A stretch of DNA of 64,000 bases from Musa acuminata AAA Group (taxonomy: Eukaryota; Streptophyta; Magnoliopsida; Zingiberales; Musaceae). Every line of letters begins with the position of its first letter. Position 1 is the stretch's first letter. The stretch lies in assembly GCF_036884655.1 (NCBI RefSeq), contig NC_088331.1:17727501-17791500 (forward strand), read 5' to 3'. The position numbers and the translations under genes were made by a program. Below, in pieces: positions 19,050-30,877 of this stretch. The notes under the pieces are model-generated. The model was not told the origin of the DNA. It ran no database searches and was given only the letters and a program-made list of their open reading frames with translations.

Positions 19050-20762
19050 TGTTGAATCTCGGATTTTGATGATAAAACTAATTGATTGTGTTTAGATGTT
19101 TAACTGCATTTTGAGTGATGCCGGTCTACTCGATCAGGATTAGACCGTTGACGCAGGAGGAATTGATGTTGCGCCGGAGGAGATCTCGTTAGGATATTAA
19201 ATGGCAGAAGACTTCGGACATCGGGCATTGGGCCATGGAGAGCGGAATTGTGCTAAGGATATCGGGGTTGCAGAGTTCAACCGTCGATTGGGCAACAAGC
19301 CACAAGAGAGGACGATGCGCTGAATAATCGGATGAAGCACCAACCAATGACATGCCGGGCAATAGAATGTCAATTCGTGTTTTAATAATTGCCTAAATCG
19401 GAGTACAGTTTTGGCTTGTGTGAGCAGGATTAACTATGATAATGATGAAGACATAAAGAAAAATAACGTGCTGGAGTCAAGCGTGAAGGATTTGTTGGGA
19501 GTTCGAGAGTCTGACAGAAGTCCGAAGGTTCATCGGGAATGTTGCCGGAACTAGCCGAGAATGAGTAGGGAGCTTGCAGAAGGGTTTTCGGAAGCTTGCT
19601 AGAAGGTACGTCGGAAGTTCGCAGAGCTCACTGAGAAAGATCATAGCTTGCCGAAGAAGCTCGTCGGAACTCGCCAAGATCAAATCGTGAAGTCTAGGAG
19701 CTTGTCGGGAGTCTGCAGAATGGTTTCCGAGAGTTTATCGGAAGACCACCGGAAGTTCACCGGAAGCTCGTTGGAAGAAGTCTTGACTTGCAGACTTTGT
19801 AATAGCTTAGGATATGTATTGAAATTCGTAGTTAGGATGTGAATTAGGGTTAGGATTAGGTGTTAATCCTATAACCCAAGTAGGGGCCAATTGGGCCCGA
19901 GTTCGGACTGGTTTGGGCCAAGTTTGGAGCCCAACCAGTGAGCTAAAATAGTGTAGGCGGTGGCATTGCCTAGAGCCTGAAGTATCTGGCGGTGGTACCG
20001 CCAGACTTGGCGGTGGCACCGCCCAGCACCCGAGAGTTCGGGTGGTGGCACCGCCCAGCACCCGAGAGTTCGGGTGGTGGCACCGCCCAGCAACCAAGAG
20101 TTCGTGCGGTGGCACCACCCAGAACCTGAGAATTCCAGCGGTGGCACAGCCATAACTGTGTTAATGTTGAAATTGACAGGCGGTGGCACCGCTAGCCATT
20201 GAAACCTAAGAGAATTTAAAATTTGGAGCCCAAATTTGAATCCTCTTGGGGCCTATAAATACCCCTCGATTCTCAGCAGAGAACACAACCTTTTAGAAGT
20301 TAGAGGTTGAGATAAAGCCTTAGCAAAGTCTTTAGCAAGTCTTGTTATCAATAGTTTAAGTGTTCACCTCCCTCATTCTCTTTGAAAATCTGTAAGAGTG
20401 TGAACCACTTGTAAAAGGTTGTAAGAGGGGTATTTGTCCTTCTACTTCAAAGTGATTTGCTAGTGGAAGTTGGGAGCCTCATCGAAGAAGGCTTCGCAAA
20501 TAGATGTAGGTCATTTGATCGAACCAATATAAAATTGTCATGTTCTTTGGTTTGCATTTACTTATTGCTATTTACCTTACTGCAAACCTTTATACGTGCT
20601 TTACTTCCTCATTACTTTTGCTGCACACCTTTACGAACATGCTTTCAAGTTAAGCACTTTCGAGTTCGATTTTTATCGTACGAAAGATTTTCCAAAACAA
20701 TGTTTTAATCCGCTACACTAATTCACCCCCCCCTCCCTCTTAGTGCCGCTCTGATCCTAACA
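19050..20762 (+). repeat. LTR C2 (1713 bp), shared middle LTR
   Basis: TGTTGAATCTCGG...GATCCTAACA. Contains CpG-rich CCGGAAGTTC words (about 19500-19780), GGCGGTGGCACCGCC palindromes (19950-20195), TATAAATA (20254-20261), U5 and the terminal CACTAA/TTAGTG hairpin. It acts as 3' LTR of internal 1 and 5' LTR of internal 2. Confidence 0.92.
20254..20261 (+). promoter_or_regulatory. TATA box of LTR C2
   Basis: GGGGCCTATAAATACCCC, about 60 bp after the palindrome cluster. Predicted promoter. Confidence 0.7.
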
Positions 20763-20811
20763 ATTAGTATTAGAGCCACGGTTTTCTACTTTGGTTTAAC
20801 ACCCAAATAGA

Positions 20812-21390
20812 AATAGCTCTTTACGACTTTCAAGAGTGTCACTCTCTCATGCGTCCTCCCTTTTTCAATGGGATGGACTACATTTATTGGAAAACTTGAA
20901 TGAGAGTTTTCTTACTTTCGTTGAATGTCGAGCTTTGGAATATTGTCGAAAATGGATTTCAAAAATCTTCTCTTCCGATGAGCGAATGGGATGAATCGGA
21001 GAAGAAAGTTGTTACTTTAAATGCAAAGGCTATGAATGCCTTATATTGTGCACTTGACAAAAATGAACTTAATTGCGTTTCGATTTGTGATTCGGCTTTT
21101 ACTATTTGGAGAACTCTTGAGGTCACTCATGAAGGCACTAGCCGAGTGAAAGAGTCCAAAATCAACATTCTTGTGCACTCTTACGAACTTTTCCGGATGA
21201 AACCAAGTGAGTCCATCGAAGTCATGTATACCCATTTCACGGATGTCATCAATGGACTCAAAGCTTTTGGTAAAAGTTTTTCTAACTCTGAACTAGTTAC
21301 TAAAATCTTAAGATCCCTTTCAAAAAGTTGGGATCCAAAAGTTACGACTATTCAAGAATCCAAGGACCTTAAAACATTCGGTCTTGAAGT
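20812..21390 (+). pseudogene. Copia Gag, internal 2 (decayed)
   Basis: Second copy of the Gag at 14817, beginning after a decayed PBS (ATTAGTATTAGAGCC). The start codon has become ATA (20812) and the Arg codon of KTRMRVF a TGA just before 20900. From there the frame is open through VELWNIVENGF, MNALYCALDKNEL and SLSKSWDPKVTTIQE. It runs into non-coding AT-rich DNA at a deletion junction near 21390, where about 800 bp present in internal 1 are missing. It retains the Gln that became a stop in copy 1, so the two copies broke independently. Confidence 0.85.
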
Positions 21391-24229
21391 AATTTATAAT
21401 GATTTTTGTAATTTATTGGTCTTGATGGTTTTTTGATGAAATTCAATTTTTGATCCTAAACGTTGATGCATGTTTGAAAAGCATGTTAACATGAAATCAA
21501 TCACTTAAAATAAAACACTTTAAAAAAAAAAGAGGGGGGTGGGAAATCTATTATCAATGAAATCATGAATCTACTTATGTTATGAATTTTGTGAACCATA
21601 AAAATGATTTTGATAATTTGAATTTGAAATGAGTTTTATCAAAATCATGATCTTGATTTTTTGGAATAATATGAGATTTCCTTTTATGATCTCTTTTATT
21701 ATTTAAAAGGAGATTTCTCGAAATGATTCATGGAATTTTGGATTCATGACTTGATCCTTCATTTATTTATGAGATGGTTGAAATCTTTGTACCCTTAAAT
21801 TCTTCCCTTCCCCTTTCGATTTTTGAATTCAAGCATGTTATATGTTGAAGATTTGAAACCGTGTTTTGATATCATGCATACCCAGGAAATGTTGTTTTGA
21901 CAAATTGAATGATGTGAAAATGAATGATGATTTTTCTCTTGAATGTAAATTGTGATATTCTTTATGAATCATCATCTTGATTTCTCGATATTCAATACAT
22001 GAAATTTTATTGTGAATCAAGATCTTGTTCTTTGAACTCCCACGTTTCTTCTTATTGTTTACTAAAGAAGAAAATTTCTGAAATGAATCATGATTTTTTG
22101 GAATTATAATTTTTATAATTCATAAAGAATTGAGAGATTAAAAAATCTATCTATGTTTTTCTTTTTATGAATCTCTTGAAAATGATTTTGATTTGACGAT
22201 TTGAATTTGAATAAGACTTATCTTAATTTTTTGAAATTTATAACTTATGACTTCTTATACTAGAATCAAGGTACTATAACATTTGATCTCCTACATTTCC
22301 TTCTGATATTTATAAAAATAAAGGAGATCTGTTGAAATAAATCATGTCCTTTGTTATTCAAATGGCTTATCTTTGATGATATGATTTCTTTATATCTATG
22401 ATACAAATGCCTTGATATGATTGAATCACTGTTATAAAAGAAAAAGGAATTTGATAGCTTGCTAATTGCAAAAATATATGCTAGCTTGAATGATAAAACA
22501 TGAGATTGTCTATAGTGTAAATTTATTGTTATCATGATGTGTAGATTGAAATAATGATTAGAATATTCATGTAATTATAAATGATGATTTTGTATTATGT
22601 ATAAAATACACTTGATATTATTTTGATGCATACAAATGAAAAGTTATGAACATGCATTGTACGATATAATTTGACAAAATTGATACCATCATGATTTGAA
22701 ACATTTATGATTTGCAATTATGCACGCAATAGCTTTTTATTGTGATGATATATGCATATAATGTGTATCATGGATGTTCTAAATGATGAATGCTTGGTAT
22801 CATGATCAAAATATTGATAAATGCTATGATTTATTACCAAAATAATGTATCATGTATGATATGCTAATAATGTTGATTGATTTATTCAATATCGTGCATG
22901 AACAAAATATAAGGTTTTTGAAATAGTGCATGTTTTAATTTAAAAATATAATGATGCACAAATAAGATTGATACTTACCTTTGTCATAATTGATGTAAAG
23001 GGTCTTTCCTTCTTTTTGACAACGACAAAATGGGAGATAGCTAGCTTGCACAAGACAAGAGAAGCAAAAAATTACAAACGTACACATCGCAAAAATGGGC
23101 AAAACTTATTAGCTTGCTCATCTCAAAAGCAAGAAATGCTATCTTGTAATCTCAAGCAAATGAGCTATCTTGCCTATTTAAAGAAGCAAAACTTGCAACT
23201 TGCACATTGCAATAGGAAGCAAGAATTATGCGTTTACACAAGAAAGCTATCTTGCATTTGCTTTCGAAATTTTTGCTAGCTTGTATATAGTAAAACTTGC
23301 ATATCATAAAAATTTGCTAGCTCGATCATTTCATTGAAAGAACTTGCTATCATGAACACTACCAATGAATTAAAATCTTGCAATCTAAAGAGAAGCAAAG
23401 AATTACTATCTCGAAAGAAGCAAAAAATGTAAAACTTAGAAAACTTACAATATAATTGCTCTTGCCATGCTTTGTATCAAAAATAGGTGTATATCCTTAA
23501 AATCATCACATTAAATTTTTTAGTGTATCGTAATGTCACATGTATCACAAATTAAAAATTTTGAGACTATTATCATATCATGTTTAACAATTGATGTCTT
23601 TCATGACATGATTTCTTTGCACTGTTGTCTTGTTTGTATCATGTGATGATTGAAATATTGATTGATGCAAATTCATAGTTTATGTAAACATCTAAATCAT
23701 TGGTTCCTCTCTTTCTTTTTGGTAATGAAATATGGGGAGAAAGATTGGTAGCTCAAGGCAAATGCTGGCTAGCTTGTACTCTTCCCTTCTTTTCAACAAA
23801 AACAAGGGGGAGAAAGCTTTTGCTAGTTAGAACATGCAAAGAAAAGCAAAGTGCAATCTTACACAAGAAGCAAGTGTTGAATTGCCATGATTGAACTTAA
23901 GAATCTTGCTATGCTTTTGTACTTATCTATTGTGATGAAATTCTAGCTTCATGTTACAAAAACTTGCATATCTTTTAAAATAGCTAGAGCTACTTCTCCT
24001 TTTGTTGATGACATAGGGGAAGAATTATATTGATAACTTCATACATTGAATTGAATATTTTATATATATTTGCATGATGTTTTAAATATTTTTCATAACA
24101 TGTGATTAATGTTGCTTGGATTTGGGATAATCCAAGCGTTCTATCAATGGCATATTGATAGGGGGAGTTTGGTTAAACTCCGGGGAGTTAAGGTTAACTC
24201 CGTTAGTCATCAATTAGCTGTCATCTTAA
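21391..24229 (+). other. AT-rich non-coding interior of internal 2
   Basis: Collinear with about 16191-19035. No gene. PPT-like boxes are more decayed (AAAATGGGAGATAG near 23028; AGGGGAAGAA near 24015), and the terminal PPT (about 24230-24242) reads AAAAAAGAGAGAGAT. Confidence 0.75.
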
Positions 24230-24242
24230 AAAAGAGAGAGAT

Positions 24243-25847
24243 TGTTGAATCTCGGATTTTGATGATAAAACTAATTAATTGTGTTTAGATGTTTAACTGC
24301 ATTTTGAGTGATGTAGGTCTACTCAATCAGGATTAGACAGTTGATGCAGGAGGAATTGACGTTGCGCTGGAGGAGATCACGTCAGGATATTAGATGGCAG
24401 AAGGCTTTGGGCATCGGGCATCGGGTTAAGGAGAGCGGAATTGCACCAAGGATATCGGGGTTGCAGAGGTCAACCGCCGATTGGGCAACAAGCCGCAAGA
24501 GAGGACGATGCGCTGAAGAATCGGATGAAGTGCCAACCAATGACGTGCCGGGCAATAGAATGTCAATTCGCGTTGTAATAATTGTCTAGATCGGAGTAGA
24601 GTTTTGGCTTGTGTGTGCAGGATTAACTACAATAACGATGAGGACATAAAGCGAAACAAAGTGCCGGAGTCAAGCGCGAAGGATTCGTTGGGAGTTCGAG
24701 AGTCCGACGGAAGTTCGATGGTTCATTTGGAATGTTGCCGGAACTAGCCGAGAATGAGTAGGGAGCTTGCCGAAGGGTTTTCGGAAGCTCGCCAGAAGGT
24801 ACGTCGGAAGTTTGCAGAGCTTGCCGAGAAAGATCATAGTTTGCCAAAGAAGCTCGTTGGAACTCGCCAAGATCAAATCGTGAAGTCTAGGAGCTTGCCG
24901 GGAATCCATAGAATGGTTTCCGAGAGTTTATCGGAAGACCGTCGGAAGTTCGCTGGAATTTCGTCGGAACCTCGCTAGAAGATGTCTTGACTTTCGGACT
25001 TTGTAATAGCTTAGGAAATGTTTTTAAATTCGTAGTTAGCATGTTAATTAGGGTTAGGATTAGGTGTTATTCCTATAACCCAAGTATGGGCCAATTGGGC
25101 CCGAGTTTGGATTGGTTTGGGCCAAGTTTGGAGCCCAACCAGTGAGCTGAAATAGTGTAGGCGGTGGCACCGCCCAAAGCCTGAAGTATCAGGCTGTGGC
25201 ACTGCCCAAAACCCGAGAGTTCCGGCGGTGGCACTACTAGAACTCTGTCAATGTTGAATTTGACAGGCGGTGGCACCGCCAGCCTCGGAAACGCAAGAGA
25301 ATTCAAAATTTGGTGCCGAAATTTGAATCCTCTTGGGGCTTATAAATACCCCTCAATTCTCAATAGAGAACACAACTTTTGAGAAGTTAGAGATATAGAT
25401 AAAGCCTTAGCAATGTCTTTAGCAAGTCTTGTTTTCAATAGTTTAAGTGTTCACCTCCCTCATTCTCTTTGAAAACATGTAAGAGTGTGAACCACTTATA
25501 AAAGGTTGTAATAGGGGTATTTGTCCTTCCCCTTTAAAGTGATTTGCTAATGGAAGTTGGGAACCTTATCGAAGAAGGCTTCGCAAGTGGATGTAGTTCA
25601 TTTGATCGAACCACTATAAAATTGGCATGTTCTTTGGTTTGCATTTACTTATTGCTATTTACCTTACTGTAAACCTTCAGATGTGCTTTACTTCTTCATT
25701 ACTTTTGCTGCACACCTTTACGAACACGCTTTTAAAGTTAAGCACTTCCGAGTTAGGTTTTTATCATACGAAAGATTTTCCAAAACCGATGTTTTTATCC
25801 ACTGCACTAATTCACCCCCTCCTCTTAGTGCCTCTCTGATCCTAACA
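24243..25847 (+). repeat. LTR C3 (1605 bp)
   Basis: TGTTGAATCTCGG...GATCCTAACA, closing the array. Fewer GC palindromes than C2 (about 25155-25285), TATAAATA at 25341-25348, terminal CACTAA/TTAGTG hairpin. The next five bases GTATT are the candidate target duplication; the partner at the left end has been destroyed. Confidence 0.9.
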
Positions 25848-25916
25848 GTATTGTAATTGTTTTAGCCTTAAATATCATAGTTAGAACTTTTATTTGAGTT
25901 ATTTTTGCGAGAAATC
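25848..25916 (+). other. Pre-insertion flank of gypsy 2 (left)
   Basis: Short AT-rich stretch ending with the AAATC target duplication (25912-25916). Together with 52744-52898 it looks like a decayed plus-strand copia LTR fragment (inference). No gene. Confidence 0.4.
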
Positions 25917-26296
25917 TATTAGAAACCTTATAGATTCTAAACTTGGGGTTGATCTCTTTAGGGGATCGGCCTCCTGGAAATCTATAGGGGTTCCTCCCTC
26001 CAAGTTGTTGCTCAACGGCTTCTGAAAAGATTCATCTCTTGCTTATCAAAAGAGGATGAATACATGACTATTTATAGGGTTTCTAAACCCTAACTCCTAA
26101 TAAAACTCCCACTCAATTAAGACTCCTAATATGACTCCTACTCAAGACTCCTATTCCTTTACAACTCCTAATTCTTCTCTAAGAAATAACCTTCAAACCA
26201 TAGCCAGCCTCTTCACCTCTTTAATAGGGGTCGACTTAGGTTGGTTTTACATGAATGCTCCTCTCAATTAAGACTCTCATAGCTAGAGTCCTAACA
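25917..26296 (-). repeat. 3' LTR of gypsy 2 (380 bp)
   Basis: TATTAGAAACC...CCTAACA; the first G of TG has become A. One terminal 44-bp-type unit, plus an insertion of about 60 bp containing CAGCCTCTTCACCTC, shared with its partner LTR at 52387. Confidence 0.9.
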
Positions 26297-28144
26297 AACG
26301 TACCATCTTCAAATCAGCTTTGTCCTTGAGGCTGACAATCCATAAATTTTGGGAATTTGATCTTCAATTCGTCATAGTTCTCTCAAGTGACACCTTCTAC
26401 CGGTAAGTTTGCCCATTATATTAGCAATTCAGTAGTGGGTCATCGTTGTCGAGTCACAATCCGTCGATTAATAATGGCACTCGATTGGGTATGGAGTTCT
26501 CCTTAGGTAGTCATATTTGATGTGTGGCTTTGGGCTATCTCCAAGCACCTGTTCACCACTTCCATCTGGTCGTTGGTTTGTGGGTGATACGCCATACTTC
26601 TTTTCAATTTAGTTCCCTGCATTTGGAATAACTCTATCCAAAATCTACTAATGAAGATGCAAGTAGAATTTGGTACAAGCACAATGCGTCCCTTATAGCA
26701 CAATTCTTTAGAGTCCCAACTATAATGAGTCTTCGGATCTTCCTGCCATTCCCTCTTAAAATCCTCAAGGATGTTGCTAGTCGAAAGTGACATGACTGAA
26801 AATTCAACTTGCTTGGATAGCCATGAAAGCACATCTGCAACAACATTCTCTTTCCCCTTTTGGTAAGTTATTTCATAATCATATCCAAGAAGCTTTGTTA
26901 CCCTTTTTTGCTACTTGGGGAAAGATATCTTCTGCTCCAAGAAATATTTTAGGCTTTTATAGTCGATCTTGATTTGAAAGCATCGCCCGATCAAGTACGA
27001 TCTCCATTTGTCCACCGCATGCACAATCACGAGCATGTCCTTTTCATAAATAGTCATTTTGAGATAGGAATGAGATAATGCCTTACTAGTATAAGCGAGG
27101 GGGTGGCCATCTTGCATTAGTACGACACCAATTCTGACTCTGGAGGCATCGGCTTCAATAACGAAAGTCTTGTCGAAGTCGAGTAGCGCTAGTATGGGCG
27201 TTGTCATCATTGTAGCTTTAAGTTTGTTGAAGGCGGTGGTGGCTTTGTCCAAGCATTGGAAAGCATCTCTTTTCAGTAAGGAAGTAAGTGGTGCGCTGAT
27301 ATTTCCATCATTTTTTAGAAACTTGCGGTAGTAGCCTATAAAACCGAGAAAGCCTCATAGCAATTTTATGTTCCTCGAGGTCGGCCAGTTTTGTATTGCT
27401 CCAATTTTGGAGGGGTCCACTGCCATACCTTCCTCTGATATGATACGCCCAAGATATTTCACCTTTTGTTGAAGAAAACAAAAATTCGTAGTGGTCGTTG
27501 TGTTCAAAAGGTGGTTTTCGGTATGTCTTCTTCGCACACTTGTATTTGTTGATACCCGGATCAAAGGTCTAGCTTTATGAAGATTTGTGCTCTCTTTCAT
27601 CTAGCAATTCATCTACTATTGGAATAGGATATTTTTCCTTGACAGTTATGCCATTGAGAGCTCGGTAATCAACACACAATCGCCATATTCCATCCTTCTT
27701 TTATACGAGGAGCACCAGTGAAGAGCAGGGGCTGCAACTTGGCTTAATAACTCCTATTTCAAGTATCATTTTTACAATCCTTTCTATTTTATCCTTCTTG
27801 AGATGTGGATACTGATATGGCTGAGTATTTGCTGGAGGTTTGCTTGGAAGAATCGTTATACAATGATCATACCGACGAGTAAGAGGTAGGTTGCACGGTT
27901 TGTCAAATATATCTGAAAATTCAGCAGGCAAAGGAATTAGATTTGGATCTTCAAATTCTGTTGGCTCTCCCTTAGTTTGCTGCTCAAGTTGTACCAAAAA
28001 TCCGATGCATGCTTTATGCAAAACCTTCTCCATTTGTTGTGTACAAATCGTTGTTACGTTGCCCCCACGTTTCCCATGCAGTATCACCTATTTCTCCTTA
28101 CTGTAAAAATTTCATAATTAGTTTCATAAAATTTCAGGAAACAT
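26297..28144 (-). pseudogene. Gypsy 2 pol remnant (RT, RNase H, integrase pieces)
   Basis: Minus-strand pieces in element order: RT start (28087-27701, with RYDHCITILPSKPP and IKPSCSPCSSLVLLV), RT end (27600-27355, QQKVKYLGRIISEEGMAVD), RNase H (27252-26911, IEADASRVRIGVVLMQ and KIDYKSLKYFLEQK), and a linker fused directly to the integrase core end ([30 protein letters not shown]). A deletion near 27480 removes the FFDD active-site block. Another near 26650 removes the integrase zinc finger and first catalytic Asp. A third near 26510 removes most of the C-terminal part; a chromodomain tail remnant lies at about 26320-26500. Frameshifts and stops are plentiful. Non-functional. Confidence 0.88.
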
Positions 28145-29467
28145 TGTTGGGATCAAAAGCACTAAGAGGGGGGGGGGTGAATTAGTGCTGTGGAAAACTT
28201 TCATCGATTAAAATGACGTTCGTGCGATTAAATTGTTTTTGATGAAAACCGTTTTGGAAAGTTCTTTAACTTAAGAGTAAATAGAAGTTTAGTTGATGTA
28301 ATGCAACGAAGGCAATTTGTAGTTAAGATAAGGAGCAAAATGTAAATGCAAACCAAGATTTAGAGTGCTTTGGTCAATCTTGACCTACATCCACTTTTGG
28401 CTTCCTCCTCCAACGAGGTCACCGACGTCCACTAGAGGCCTTCCTTCAATAAGCGAAGGCCAACCACCCTTTTACAGCTTTACTCCTTTTGACGGGCTTA
28501 GGAGACAACCCTTACAAATTTTCACTCCTCTATTGAATGATCAAAATTTAGAAGAAAAGAGGGAGAAGAACTTCTAGCCTTTTATAACACTTTTAAGCTC
28601 TCAAATTCTCAGAATAAATACAAGCTTTCGGTTTCCTTTCATGTCGGAAAGGATGGGGTTTATATCGGCCCCAATTGGTTTCAATTTGGAGTTCAAAAGT
28701 GTCATCTCCCAGATTTTCGGGGTCCTAGCGGTACCACCACCAGAATTGGGTGGTACTACTGCCTGACACTGCTCGGAGACCGAGCGGTACCACCGCCTGA
28801 CATCGCTTGGAGATCAAGCTCAGGCTGTACCACCACCTGACTTCACTCGGAGACTGAGCTTAAGCGGTACCACCGCCTGACTTCGCTAGGAGACTGAGCT
28901 TCTGGGCGGTGCCAACGCTGGCCCTAGTGATGCCACCGCTAGCCAGGAAATCTAGATCCAAATGGGCTGATCCATTCGACCCAATTTGGGTTTGTCAAGG
29001 GCCCAATTGGCCCCAGATTACGTTAATGGGATCACCTCCCATTCCTAACATAATTTTCATACTAACTACGACATTTAAGACATTTATACTACAACTCGTG
29101 TTCCGGTGCGTCTATCGCTTCTTCCGGTGAGCTTCTAGTGAACTTCCGGCGAACATCCAACGAACCCTCGGCGATGCTCCAGTAGACTTCCAGCAAACTC
29201 CTGGACTTACGACGATTCTCTTGGCGAGTTCCAATGAGCTTCTTTGGCAAGCTCTTGGATTCTCGGATTTGTTCCCTCAGAATCTCTGACGACCGCCCAA
29301 ACTTCCGTCGAACTCTCGAACCCCCAACGTGATCTTGGTCTGGACTACGGTGCAACACCTGTTGCATGTCTTACTGCCATCATAATTAATCCTGCACACT
29401 TATCTCAACATGTGGATTAGATAACCAAATGACAATTGACTTCATCATCAAAATCCGAGATTCAACA
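28145..29467 (-). repeat. 3' LTR of outer copia (1323 bp)
   Basis: Plus-strand text TGTTGGGATC...GAGATTCAACA. Contains the terminal hairpin with a long G-run (about 28159-28190), GCGGTACCACCGCC palindromes (28725-28945) and CpG-rich TTCCGGCGAAC words (29100-29330). Followed by the PPT complement at 29468. Confidence 0.92.
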
Positions 29468-30877
29468 ATCTCCCCTTTTTTGATGATTACAATCAATTGA
29501 TGATGGAGTTAACATTAACTCCCCTTATCTATATACCATACTTGAGATAAGTCATTCTTGAATTCAAAGCCTTTGAATTCAAGAGACATATTGATAAGTT
29601 ATGTTCATTTAACCATATCAATACTCCCATTATGATTCCTATCATGATGTATCTCTCTGAAATGATGTCAAGGCTTGACATCCATTTTCACGTCTTACAT
29701 TTCAAATATGAAAGATAGCAATCGTAGCAATTCATCATATGTTAAGATATCAACATCTAAACTTGCGATGTACGCTCTTGATATCTTAACATAATGCAAA
29801 CATTTCAAGTGTATAGCAATCATAGCATTTTATCACATGGTAAGATATCAACATTGTAAAATTACGATGTAAGCTCTTGATATCTTAACACAATGCAAAC
29901 ATTTCAAGTGTATAGCAAACATAGTATTTCATCATATGGCAAGATCTCAACATTGTAAAATTGCAATGTAAGCTCTAGATATCTTTTCATTAATGCAAAC
30001 ATTTCACGTGTATAGAAATTCTATCATTAATTTACCACATATTTTAAGATATCAATATCGTTAAATTACGATGCAAGCTTTTGATATCTTAACATAATGT
30101 AAATATAGTAATTATAGCAATTCTATCATCAATTTACAATATATTTCTCTCCCTTTGTTATTAGCAAAAAGGAGAATGATTTAAGCAAATTTTAAGCATA
30201 AGTATGGTAACGATTCATGTCATAAAGAGGTTCATGTCATTTTTCAACAATAAGTGATAGGATACCAATTATACAAAATTTTCAAGCAAACATGACATGA
30301 AGATAGCTTTCATTGCTTCTTCCCTTTTATTTGTCATTAACGTTTTGCATGAAGGAGGAAAGCCATTGTGAACTTACTTGAATGAAGTTAAAATGATAAG
30401 AGATTAAATCATACTTCATTTTAAAAATCTTCCTTCATCAAGAAGAAATTCATAAGAAAGAATTATTTCATCAAATCCATTTCTCGAAAAAATATTTTTC
30501 ATAGGGTAAATCTATGAGAGATGCATTTGTTAATTGATTCCATATGTCAAAAATCAATGATATGAAACAAACTTGAAATGACATAGGCTTATGAAAGCTA
30601 TATTAAGTCCGGAAGAGAAATACTAAATCATGTATTTTTAGGAGTAAGAAAGCCCGAAAGTGAAATTTAACACATTCATTCATTCGGACAAGGTTTTGCT
30701 ATGGAATTTTAAACACAATCATGAAGGTAAAACATGCTCATCATCTTGGAAGTTTTGCATCCGAAACGCATAATTTCCAACATATTATTAAGCCATATAA
30801 TCATGTAAAATTCTCATCATAACAATTAAGTGATTGATCTTTGAATCAAGAAAGTCCAAAAAATAAATTTAATAAGT
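29468..30877 (-). other. Outer copia 3' non-coding region
   Basis: No gene in 1.4 kb. Begins with the PPT complement (ATCTCCCCTTTTTTGATGAT), then a four-unit tandem array (separate entry), then AT-rich sequence with patches of GAATGAATG/CATTCGGAC words shared with the other copia copies. Confidence 0.7.
29743..30150 (-). repeat. Tandem array of four ~99-bp hairpin-bearing units
   Basis: Units start near 29743, 29842, 29941 and 30045. Each holds AAGATATCAA (one has AAGATCTCAA) and, about 30 bases on, the complement TTGATATCTT, so each can fold into a stem. The inner copia has a single degenerate unit near 36197. Confidence 0.8.

Larger units (their letters stand above)
14739..25847 (+). mobile_element. 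Tandem gag-only copia array (C1-int1-C2-int2-C3)
   Basis: Three same-orientation LTRs (C1 end 14766; C2 19050-20762; C3 24243-25847) alternate with two internal regions (14767-19049; 20763-24242). Each internal region starts with a PBS and a copia-type gag and ends with a PPT. Protease, integrase, RT and RNase H are absent from both. The second interior lacks about 800 bp (the equivalent of 15394-16190). Shared middle LTRs of this kind arise by unequal recombination between LTRs. The element type is non-autonomous (large internal non-coding region) and would need enzymes from a relative. Confidence 0.88.
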
